Made by a program: the position numbers and the translations under genes. A DNA stretch of 20,091 nt, from the NCBI GenBank assembly GCA_021792885.1, contig JAJYTV010000004.1, positions 1 through 20,091 of the forward strand. The letters are read 5' to 3'. The notes beneath the pieces were generated by a model. It did no database searches. It was not told where the DNA came from and was given only the letters and a program-made list of their open reading frames with translations. Each line of letters starts with the position of its first letter. Position 1 is the first letter of the stretch. The stretch comes from Bacillota bacterium (GTDB lineage Bacteria > Bacillota > Sulfobacillia > JAJZYS01 > JAJYTV01). Positions 1 through 6,861 of the stretch are shown one piece after another.

Positions 1-318
1 GAACGCGATCCTCCCGGCGGGCGGCTTTGGCCGCTTGCGCCTCTGAGGGGCGCGCGCCGTCCGCCTGTCGCCGAGCGGCGTTTGAGCCGTCAGAAGGAGA
101 TCTGCCGCAAGAGGCGCTGCAGGTCCTCCGCCAGGAAGACGGCGTTCGACGAACGCGGAGTGGTTCGCATCCGACACGGCCACGCAGTTTACCGCTGCCT
201 CTGCTGGGTGCCACTCTATGGCGCGAAAGCGCTCGGATCAACCCGCTCCCTGCGGAACGCCCAACAGCGCCGGACCCCGGCGGGGCATCCCGCCGGGGCC
301 CTGGCGAAGGCGCTGTGC
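1..318. other. Left-edge stretch without a recognisable gene
   Basis: No open frame here has a good ribosome binding site or a protein I recognise. The plus-strand frames that cross it run antisense through the M24 peptidase gene and look like GC-rich shadows. The only clear structure is the hairpin at 275-298. The stretch lies downstream of the peptidase gene, so the next gene of that operon, if any, would be beyond the left edge. Confidence 0.5.
275..298 (-). terminator. Hairpin after the M24 peptidase gene
   Basis: Arms CCCCGGCGGG (275-284) and CCCGCCGGGG (289-298) pair perfectly over 10 bp around the loop GCAT. It begins 21 bases past the stop codon of the minus-strand peptidase gene. 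No T-run follows on the minus strand, so it may be a GC-rich terminator without a U tract or an mRNA 3'-end stabiliser. Confidence 0.55.
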
Positions 319-1557
319 CTAGGAGAGGAGCAGCCTCGGGTCGTATGGGAGACGGCTGATCACGCGCGCTCCGCGCTCCGTGACCGTCACCATGTCCTCA
401 ATGCGCACGCCCCCGCCGCCGCGCACGTCGGGAACCCAGATCAAGGGCTCGAGGGCGAAGACCATGCCCGGCTCGAGCGCGACCTCCTCGGCCCCGGGAA
501 AGATCTCCCCGATGTAGGGCGGCTCGTTCGAGCCCATCCCCACCCCGTGGCCGATGAAGAGGTTCAGGAATCGGTCGCCGAGGCCGTGCTCCGCGGCGGC
601 GGTGCGGATCGCCTCCGCCACCTCCTTGTTCGTGGCCCCCGGGCGCATTGCCGCCATCCCCGCCGAGAGTCCGGCGTGGACGGCCGTGAAGATCTCCTGC
701 TGGCGCCGCGACGGCTCCTGGCACACGACGGTGCGCCCCATGTCCCCGTAGTACCCGTTCGCCATCGCGCCGATGTCGATGAAGACGAGGTCGCCGCTGC
801 GGATCAGCTTGTCCGTCGCGAGGCGCTGCGGCGGCGCCATGTTCTCTCCGGACGCGACGAAAGGCGAGGTGACGTGGGAGTACTCGCCGCCGAGCCGGTA
901 GAGCGTGCGCATCGCCTCTCCCGCGACCTCGCACTCGCGCACGCCGACCCCGACCGCATCGATCGCGGTCTGGGTCACCGCCTCGGCGATCGCCGTCGCC
1001 TCCTCGATCAGGAGGAGTTCGTCCGGTCCCTTGATGCGGCGCGCCCACTGCATGGCCGGGTCCCCGTCGACGAGGCGCAGATCCCCGAGCGCGGCGCGCA
1101 GCGACTCGTGCAGGGCCTGGGTGGCGAGGTCGAGCCCGACGCGCGCCGAAAGCAGGCCCGTACGCGCGAGAAGGTCCCGCAGCACCGTCGACACGACATG
1201 GTCGACGAGTCCGCGCTCCTCGAGGATGGGGATCGGCACGACCTCGCCTACCCAGGGCATCGTCGCCTGGGCCCGGTCCGCGTCGCCGCTCGAGCAGAGC
1301 AGCACAGGCGCCCTTCCCGGGACGAACAGGGCACCGTTCAGTGATCCGCTCTTGCCCGCGATCAGCTGCGGGCGAAGGCCGGTGAGGTAGCGCACGTTTT
1401 CATCCTTGAAGACGAGCAGCGCGTCGAGCCCTGCAGCTTCCATCGCCGCTTCCGTGCGCAGGCGGCGATACTCCCGCAGGCGCGAGTAGTCCACCCGCTC
1501 CTGGTAGTCGACCGCCTGCGGGCCGCGCGTGAAGATGGCGTCGCTCAAACGGTCCAT
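319..1557 (-). CDS. M24-family metallopeptidase (Xaa-Pro peptidase / creatinase fold)
   Basis: A cytosolic protein of 412 residues, usual length for two-domain Xaa-Pro peptidases. The N-terminal creatinase-like domain (about 30-170) contains the typical NVRYLTGLRP stretch near 54-63. The pita-bread catalytic domain follows (about 180-400). All five metal ligands can be placed: D261 (FIDIGA), D272 (YGDMGRT), H337 (IGHGVG), E370 (ALEPLIW) and E387 (VRIEDMV), so the enzyme should be active with two divalent metals. Family members cleave X-Pro bonds, but relatives hydrolyse creatine or ectoine derivatives, so the substrate is open. The ATG at 1557 has only a close, weak GGAGAGG ahead; no better in-frame start is visible. 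It lies 132 bases after a solute-binding lipoprotein gene on the same strand, suggesting the imported ligand, perhaps a peptide or amino-acid derivative, is its substrate (inference). Confidence 0.88.
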   Translation of the reverse strand: MDRLSDAIFTRGPQAVDYQERVDYSRLREYRRLRTEAAMEAAGLDALLVFKDENVRYLTGLRPQLIAGKSGSLNGALFVPGRAPVLLCSSGDADRAQATMPWVGEVVPIPILEERGLVDHVVSTVLRDLLARTGLLSARVGLDLATQALHESLRAALGDLRLVDGDPAMQWARRIKGPDELLLIEEATAIAEAVTQTAIDAVGVGVRECEVAGEAMRTLYRLGGEYSHVTSPFVASGENMAPPQRLATDKLIRSGDLVFIDIGAMANGYYGDMGRTVVCQEPSRRQQEIFTAVHAGLSAGMAAMRPGATNKEVAEAIRTAAAEHGLGDRFLNLFIGHGVGMGSNEPPYIGEIFPGAEEVALEPGMVFALEPLIWVPDVRGGGGVRIEDMVTVTERGARVISRLPYDPRLLLS

Positions 1558-1643
1558 CCCCTCTCCGCGGAGGCCAAGATCCGGATCCGACCGCTGCGCC
1601 TTGGATTGCGCCCTGCCATCGCATTCTCCCCTTCGTATGCAGA

Positions 1644-1681
1644 GACCGGGGGAGCGCCGCCGCTGCGGCGCGCCCCCGGTC
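1644..1681 (-). terminator. Strong intercistronic hairpin between binding-protein and peptidase genes
   Basis: Arms at 1644-1660 and 1665-1681 pair over 17 bp with one mismatch (A1653 against C1672) around the loop CGCT. It begins 8 bases past the stop of the binding-protein gene and 86 bases before the peptidase start. There is no T-run, so it may act as a partial terminator or a 3'-end stabiliser that keeps the binding protein more abundant than the downstream product. That arrangement is known for periplasmic binding protein operons. Confidence 0.65.
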
Positions 1682-1689
1682 GGACGATG

Positions 1690-2973
1690 TTACTGCGCGA
1701 TGCCTTGGAACGTCGGCGAGTAGTCCGGCTGCTTCAGGTACTGGGCGGGGTTGAAGGTCCAGAACTGCGAGACGTTGTGGTAGGTGTAGGTCGGCACGTT
1801 CCAGGCGACGGCCACGTTGCTGTACTGCGGCGGGGTCGCCTCGACCGTGCGGATGTAGACGTTCTCGATCGGGTTGCCGTACTTGTCGAGCTTCATCGGC
1901 CCGAGCGGCGTGTTGGCGAAGGAGATCGAGCGGACGGCGCTGAGGAAGGCGAGCTTGTTCGTGACGTTGCCGTGCTGCTTCGCGATCGCCTGGGCGATCC
2001 ACTCGGCCGAGGTGTAGCACGCCGCCGCCATGTAGGACGGGAGTTCCTTGTACGCCTTGGCGAACTGCTGGTCGAACTGCTGCGTCGCGGGGTTCTGCCG
2101 GCCCTCGGCGTAGTGCGCGAAGGTCGTGATCCCGAGGACGTCCTGCAGCGGCAGCGTGCGGATGTTCGACTGGTCGGTCAGGGTCTCGTTGCCGATGAGC
2201 TTGACCTTCCCGGCCAGCCCGAACGCCTGCCACTGCTTCAGGAAGTTGGGTGCGTCGGCGCCGACCATCTCGACGAACACGGCCTGGGGCTTCAGGAGGC
2301 TGATCTGGGAGAGGTACGGGCCGTAGTCTGCGGTGCCGAGCGGCGTCCAGAGCTGCTTGAGGACCTTGCCGCCCTTCGCGGTGAAGGTCTGCGCGAACCC
2401 GCCGACCGTCTCGTAGCCGAAGGCGTACGCGCTGCCGATCGTCACGACGGTGTGGTACCCCTGGTCATAGGCCCAGATGCCCGCGGGATGCGTCGTCTGG
2501 CTCGAGGTCCAGCCCGCCGTGCGGATCAGGTAGGGGCTCGCGGCGCGCTGCGTGAGGTTGTCCGCGGAGACCGTCGGCATGAAGAACGGTTCCTTGGCCT
2601 GCTCGAGGTACGGGGCGATGGCGAGGCCGGATGATGCGAGATAAGGTCCGACGATCATCTGCATGCCGCCCTGCTGGACGGCCTCGCGCGCCATGTTCAG
2701 CGTTGTCTGCGGGTCCGATGCGCCGTCGTAGTACGTGGTTTCGATCTTGTACCCGTCGATGGTGTTCCCGTGCTGCTTCCACCACAACTGCCAGCCGTGG
2801 ATCATGTCCTCGCCGGACGCTGCCGCACTGCCGGTCTCCGGGGCAATGAACCCGATCTTGATCACCTTGGGTGCGGTCGAAGCGCTGGGTGTCGTCGACC
2901 CGCAGCCTGCAACGAGACCGGACATGGAGACGAGTGCGAGGGCCACAGTCGCCATCTTTCTATGGAGACGCAT
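1690..2973 (-). CDS. ABC transporter substrate-binding lipoprotein, Leu/Ile/Val (Peripla_BP_6) type
   Basis: A 427-residue extracytoplasmic solute receptor. The N-terminus is a lipoprotein signal peptide: MRLHRKMATV, a hydrophobic stretch, then lipobox LVAGC with the lipidated cysteine at 24. The mature part starts VIKIGFIAPETGSAAASGEDM, the usual opening of branched-chain amino acid/amide type-I binding proteins. Typical later segments are VQQGGMQMIVGPYLAS and VFVEMVGADAPNFLKQW. Its ligand cannot be read from sequence. The ATG at 2973 is preceded by GGGGAGGTA seven bases away. It is the first gene of a minus-strand pair with an M24 peptidase. The permeases and ATPases needed for transport are not in the window, so it either serves a transporter encoded elsewhere or the operon continues to the left. 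A dyad just upstream overlaps its ribosome binding site. Confidence 0.88.
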   Translation of the reverse strand: MRLHRKMATVALALVSMSGLVAGCGSTTPSASTAPKVIKIGFIAPETGSAAASGEDMIHGWQLWWKQHGNTIDGYKIETTYYDGASDPQTTLNMAREAVQQGGMQMIVGPYLASSGLAIAPYLEQAKEPFFMPTVSADNLTQRAASPYLIRTAGWTSSQTTHPAGIWAYDQGYHTVVTIGSAYAFGYETVGGFAQTFTAKGGKVLKQLWTPLGTADYGPYLSQISLLKPQAVFVEMVGADAPNFLKQWQAFGLAGKVKLIGNETLTDQSNIRTLPLQDVLGITTFAHYAEGRQNPATQQFDQQFAKAYKELPSYMAAACYTSAEWIAQAIAKQHGNVTNKLAFLSAVRSISFANTPLGPMKLDKYGNPIENVYIRTVEATPPQYSNVAVAWNVPTYTYHNVSQFWTFNPAQYLKQPDYSPTFQGIAQ

Positions 2974-2986
2974 CCTGTTGTACCTC

Positions 2987-3008
2987 CCCGTACCGATATT
3001 GGTACGGG
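2987..3008. promoter_or_regulatory. Palindromic operator candidate overlapping a ribosome binding site
   Basis: CCCGTACC (2987-2994) and GGTACGGG (3001-3008) are perfect inverted copies. The 6-base centre GATATT is itself symmetric except for its outer pair. Dyads of this size and compactness are typical of dimeric repressors. It overlaps the GGGGAGGTA Shine-Dalgarno (2981-2989) of the binding-protein gene, so binding would block the leader, or the same sequence folded in mRNA would hide the ribosome site. Confidence 0.5.
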
Positions 3009-3196
3009 TGGTCAGTTCGTTCCTTGGACCGCATCTCCTTTCAGTTTGTCTGACAATCAGCTAGTTAATTGCGTCACAAGGTCTGCGAGGCGCGGTACAG
3101 CGCACTCTGCGCGTCGGTTGTGCTGGGTGTCTTCCGATGGCGCCTGCCCGCCCTACACTCCGGGAACGCGGTCCGCACCGGGCGCTCGTGCCGCGG

Positions 3197-3259
3197 GGGA
3201 CTTTGGTCCTAGGACCTTGGACCCTGTTCTGACGCACGCGAATCGGAGACTTTGGACTC
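3197..3259 (+). promoter_or_regulatory. Three DosR/DevR-like boxes upstream of the redox operon
   Basis: The mycobacterial DosR (DevR) box has the core GGGACTWWAGTCCC. Here GGGACTTTGGTCCT (3197-3210) matches 12 of 14 positions. AGGACCTTGGACCC (3211-3224, directly abutting) and GAGACTTTGGACTC (3246-3259) each match 10 of 14. The first two are also imperfect inverted copies of each other about position 3210/3211. The third ends 24 bases before a weak -10 (3283-3288), near where an activator site would abut a -35. The operon they precede ends with a DevR-like regulator whose recognition helix keeps the KTVKN residues, so autoregulation is a reasonable inference. Confidence 0.5.
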
Positions 3260-3311
3260 TGGCGACCCTCCCGACTTCTCCCTAGTGTGGGGAGCAAAGG
3301 GAGGGATTTAC

Positions 3312-4802
3312 ATGGCCGTGTGGCCGAAAGATTCGGAGAACGACGGTCTTCAGGCCCACTTCCGGCCGACCGATCCCGATCCGCGGACGGAGATCACCCG
3401 CTTCCCGTTCATCCGCCGCCTGCTCAAGAGCCGCAAGTTTCAGTTCTTCTGGATCCTGCCGAACCAGATCATCTTCTGGGTCGTCATCCTGACCGGTCTT
3501 CTGGGCGTCGCCTCGCCTACGCGCAACTTCTCCACCGTGATCACCTGGTACATCTGGTTCTGCGCCGTATTCCTGCTCATGGTCGGCGTCGGCCGCGGAT
3601 GGTGCCTCATGTGTCCGTTCGGCGGATTCGCCGAGTGGGTCCAGCGGAGCACGTTCTGGAACCGCCGCCCGAAGAGCCTGACCTTGGGCCGCCGCTGGTC
3701 GGAGCGCCTGAGCCGCTACGGTCTGCTCCCCTCCGTGGCCCTCTTTGTCCTGCTCACGTACTTCGAAGAGTTCTACAACATCGCAGCACCGGGCGTTCCC
3801 GCGTACACCAGCACGCTCGTGCTGTTCGTGATCGGGTCTGCTCTCATCTCGTTCCTGCTGCTCGAGCGCAGGAGTTTCTGCCGCTACCTCTGCCCGCTCT
3901 CGGCGCTGATCGGCACAGTGGGCGCCACCGGGATGGTGACCGGGTTCCGCACTCGCGACCGGCAGGTCTGCCTCGATTGCAAGACCAAGGACTGCATGCG
4001 CGGCAGCGAGCACGGCTACCCCTGCCCCTGGTACGAGTGGCCCGGCAGCGCGACCTCCAACCTGATGTGCGGCCTGTGTACGGAGTGCTTCAAGAGCTGT
4101 CCCTCCGACAACATCGGCCTCTTCCTGCAAAAGCCCCTCACGTCCGTCATCCAGCCGCTGCGCAGGCGGTGGGACATCGCCCTGGGAATCGCTGCGCTGC
4201 TCGGGCTCGTGCTGTTCCAGCAGGTCAACGCGCTGCCGGTCTACGCGACGGTGGACGGATGGCTGAACGCGCGCATGCACTTCCCCGGCTACCCGAACCC
4301 CGTGGACTACCTGGGCATCATCGCGGCGGTGGTCGGCGTGATCTCGGCGTACGTCTGGCTGGTGCAAAAGGTGTTCACGCGCAGGGACCGCAAGCCCGAC
4401 AGCACGTTCACCCAGTGGTTCATGCCGATCGCCTACGGGCTGATCCCTCTCCTCGCGGCCGACTACCTCGCGCGGCAGTTGCCCCGCTTCTGGGATCACT
4501 TCCTGCGCATCGTTCCGGCCATCAGCGACCCCTTCGACCTGGGCTGGAACCTCTTCGGCACTGCCCACTCCCCGCTCTACAACGTGCACGTCCTCTCCAC
4601 CGCCGGCGTCGTGCGCAGCCAGCTGATCGTCGTCGCACTCGGGATGATCGCATCCGCATACGCCACCTGGCGCATCGTCGGCCGCGACCTGCGTTCGATG
4701 AGCCTGCGCGCAAACGGCCTCCGGCTGGCGACGAGCGGCTTCACGCTGCTGCTCGGGGCATCGATGCTGGCGCTCTACGTCGCGATGGGCGGTGCCCAGT
4801 GA
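3312..4802 (+). CDS. Membrane polyferredoxin, NapH/NosR-like 4Fe-4S protein
   Basis: A 496-residue integral membrane iron-sulfur protein. Hydrophobic segments lie near 46-67, 77-94, 139-153, 165-184, 287-303, 334-352, 368-385, 436-451 and 474-492. The CxxxCP signatures of the NapH/NosR/CcoG group are GWCLMCPFGG (97-105) and FCRYLCPLSAL (189-199). Two cytoplasmic 4Fe-4S ligand sets follow: C220, C223, C228, C238 and C253, C256, C259, C263. The C-terminal half is longer than in NapH and has histidines (H395, H419, H426) that might ligate haem, but this is only a possibility. Such proteins pass electrons between quinol and soluble or extracytoplasmic partners. The ATG at 3312 is chosen because GGGAGGGA lies about six bases upstream; an in-frame ATG at 3252 adds 20 residues without a ribosome site. 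It is the first gene of the redox/sensor operon. Confidence 0.85.
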   Translation: MAVWPKDSENDGLQAHFRPTDPDPRTEITRFPFIRRLLKSRKFQFFWILPNQIIFWVVILTGLLGVASPTRNFSTVITWYIWFCAVFLLMVGVGRGWCLMCPFGGFAEWVQRSTFWNRRPKSLTLGRRWSERLSRYGLLPSVALFVLLTYFEEFYNIAAPGVPAYTSTLVLFVIGSALISFLLLERRSFCRYLCPLSALIGTVGATGMVTGFRTRDRQVCLDCKTKDCMRGSEHGYPCPWYEWPGSATSNLMCGLCTECFKSCPSDNIGLFLQKPLTSVIQPLRRRWDIALGIAALLGLVLFQQVNALPVYATVDGWLNARMHFPGYPNPVDYLGIIAAVVGVISAYVWLVQKVFTRRDRKPDSTFTQWFMPIAYGLIPLLAADYLARQLPRFWDHFLRIVPAISDPFDLGWNLFGTAHSPLYNVHVLSTAGVVRSQLIVVALGMIASAYATWRIVGRDLRSMSLRANGLRLATSGFTLLLGASMLALYVAMGGAQ

Positions 4803-4851
4803 CGGACGGGAAACACGCAGGAACGATCTCTGAGTGAGGGGAGGAGTAGCG

Positions 4852-6834
4852 ATGGCCGTCATCCGCCAGAGCCCGGAACTCGCGCACCCAACGGTTCGGG
4901 TCAACAGCGAACGCTGCGTCGGCTGCCAGGAGTGCATCGCGCGCTGCCCGGCGGGAGCCCTGCACCTCGACAGCGCCAACTGGATCTGCTCGCCGGACGA
5001 GGACCTCTGCGTCGGCTGCCGCCAGTGCGAGCGCACCTGCCCGTACGGTGCGATCGCCGTCGGCGGTCCCATGCTCGTCGCGCCGGCCGTGGAGGTGCCC
5101 GCCTGGGCCCCGGAGCAGCTTGGGTACTCGACGCAGGAGGTGCGCAGGGGCTTCGCCGACTGGGAAGAGGCGGCCAAGGAGGCGTCGCGCTGCCTGCAAT
5201 GCCCCGATCCGACGTGCGTCGTCGGCTGTCCCGCCCACAACGACATCCCGGGCTTCATCCGCGCGCTGCGCGAAGGCGATCTCGCACAGGCCCACGGCAC
5301 GCTGCGCAAGACCACCATCTTCCCGGACATCTGCAGCCGCGTCTGCGACCAGAGCATCCAGTGCGAGGGGGCCTGCTCGTGGACCCTCGCGGGCGGCGCC
5401 CCCGTGCAGATCGGCCAACTCGAACGCTTCGTGGCGGACCACCACCCGGTACCGCCCGTGTCCCAGCCGGAGCGAGCCCTGGGCCTCTCGGTCGGGGTTG
5501 TCGGCGCGGGTCCGGCCGGCATGTCTGCCGCCTGGGAGCTGCTCGCCGCCGGTGCGCAGGTCGTGATGTACGAGCGCGATCCGCAGCCGCTCGGCGTCCT
5601 GCGCTGGGGCATCCCGGACTTCACCCTGCCGGAGAAGGTCGCGCGGCGGCCGCTGCAGGCGCTGCAGGAGGCGGGCCTCCAGCTCGTCACGGGCATGGAG
5701 ATCGGGCGCGACAAGTCGCTCAAAGATCTGCTCGCCACGCACGACGCGGTCGTCCTGGCGCACGGTGCCACGCTTCCGGCGGCACTGCGGGCGGAAGGGA
5801 CGGAGTCGGTGCCGATCGAGGACGCGACCAGCTTCCTCACGCGCGGCAAGGAAGCGCTCGGCCGACAGGCGGAGCTGCCGGACCTGCCGCCGGGCAGCCG
5901 CCTCCTGGTCGTCGGGGCGGGCAACACCGCCATGGACGTCGCCCGGACGGCGCGGCGCCTCGGTACCGCGGTGCTCGCCGTCGAATGGATGGACCGGCGC
6001 TTCGCCAAGGTGCGGCGCGACGAGCTCGAGCAGGCGGAACGCGAAGGCGTGGAGATCCGCTTCAACACTGCCGTGGAGCGCTTCGCGACCCGAGCCGACG
6101 GCTGCGTTGGGGCCCAGCTGCGCCGCACCGTGCAGCGCAGCGCCAAGGACCGGCCCACCGTCCTGCCCGCGCCGCCGGAAGAGCACGGCCCGATCGACCT
6201 GGTCGTCGTGGCGACCGGGTACCGTGTCGACGCGACGCCGCTGCGCGGCACGAGCGTGTCGCTGCCCCTGCCGGCCGCCCCCCGGCCGGTGTTCCGCGAC
6301 CGGCGTCTGCTAGCCACCGGCCTGCCGAGCGGTTCCGAAGGCATGGCACGCATGGTGGAAGACCGCGCTGCCGCGCTCGCACGGGTGCAGGCCCCGATTT
6401 CCGGCCGGGTCTTCGCAGCGGGCGACGCGCTCACCGGACCTGCGACCGTCGTCGCGGCGATGGCGCAGGGCAAGGCGGCCGCGCAGGCCGCCGTCTCCGC
6501 CTGGGCGCAAGGCAACCTGCGCCGGAGCAGGGCGGCGGAACAGCGGCTGGCGGCTCTACCCGCGATCGCCCCGACGCCCGCGCGGCCCGTGGCGGAGGTC
6601 GCGCAACCGTCCGCCCTGCGCATGACCGGGATTGCACTGGTGGTCTTCGGCGGCGTCTGCTGCCTCACCGTGGTCGGCCTGCTCTGGGGTATCCTCCCCC
6701 TGCTGACCGGCGCCTTCCTGCTCATTCTGGACGTGCTCGGGATCTGGGTGAACCGCATGGTGGAAGGAATCCTCAACCTTGTAGAGGAAACACCGGAGAT
6801 CCGTCGCGCCGTCCGCCGCGAGCAAGCGCCCTAG
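4852..6834 (+). CDS. Ferredoxin-GltD-type FAD/NAD(P) oxidoreductase with C-terminal membrane hairpin
   Basis: A 660-residue fusion. Residues 18-66 are a bacterial 2x[4Fe-4S] ferredoxin (C22/25/28/32 and C53/56/59/63). Residues 95-200 match the GltD N-terminal iron-sulfur domain (C114, C117, C122, C126; C161, C165, C171, C175; CPAHNDIPGFI). Residues 212-550 are the flavoprotein core, with FAD-binding VGAGPAG (217-223), NAD(P)-binding VVGAGNTAMD (353-362) and closing GRVFAAGDALTGPATV (518-533). The family (glutamate synthase small subunit, NADH-dependent ferredoxin:NADP oxidoreductase) moves electrons between NAD(P)H, FAD and iron-sulfur clusters; no GltB-like partner is present. Unusually, a hydrophobic stretch at 592-632 forms one or two membrane helices, tethering it to the membrane beside the preceding polyferredoxin. 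Start ATG 4852 has GGGGAGGA six bases upstream; a GTG at 4834 lacks one. The gene begins 49 bases after the polyferredoxin stop. Confidence 0.88.
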   Translation: MAVIRQSPELAHPTVRVNSERCVGCQECIARCPAGALHLDSANWICSPDEDLCVGCRQCERTCPYGAIAVGGPMLVAPAVEVPAWAPEQLGYSTQEVRRGFADWEEAAKEASRCLQCPDPTCVVGCPAHNDIPGFIRALREGDLAQAHGTLRKTTIFPDICSRVCDQSIQCEGACSWTLAGGAPVQIGQLERFVADHHPVPPVSQPERALGLSVGVVGAGPAGMSAAWELLAAGAQVVMYERDPQPLGVLRWGIPDFTLPEKVARRPLQALQEAGLQLVTGMEIGRDKSLKDLLATHDAVVLAHGATLPAALRAEGTESVPIEDATSFLTRGKEALGRQAELPDLPPGSRLLVVGAGNTAMDVARTARRLGTAVLAVEWMDRRFAKVRRDELEQAEREGVEIRFNTAVERFATRADGCVGAQLRRTVQRSAKDRPTVLPAPPEEHGPIDLVVVATGYRVDATPLRGTSVSLPLPAAPRPVFRDRRLLATGLPSGSEGMARMVEDRAAALARVQAPISGRVFAAGDALTGPATVVAAMAQGKAAAQAAVSAWAQGNLRRSRAAEQRLAALPAIAPTPARPVAEVAQPSALRMTGIALVVFGGVCCLTVVGLLWGILPLLTGAFLLILDVLGIWVNRMVEGILNLVEETPEIRRAVRREQAP

Positions 6835-6861
6835 ACACCTCCCGCGAAAGGCGGGTGTCGC

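Larger units (their letters stand above)
2974..3311. other. Divergent intergenic control region
   Basis: This 338-base region separates the minus-strand binding-protein gene from the plus-strand redox operon. I see no gene. It holds the 22-bp dyad at 2987-3008, a smaller TTGTC-T-GACAA dyad at 3046-3056, and three DosR-box-like sequences between 3197 and 3259. No convincing sigma-A promoter could be assigned on either strand. A weak -10 (TAGTGT, 3283-3288) lies downstream of the third box. Confidence 0.6.

Noticed and set aside
82..1344. A 420-codon plus-strand frame
   Set aside because: It is antisense to the M24 peptidase, whose five metal ligands are intact; the plus-strand product is rich in R, H and D without any recognisable motif.
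3282..6776. A 1164-codon open frame on the minus strand
   Set aside because: It runs antisense through the polyferredoxin and flavoprotein genes, which have clear motifs and ribosome sites. Its translation is low-complexity (A/R/S/P-rich) with no domain; it is a product of high third-position G+C.
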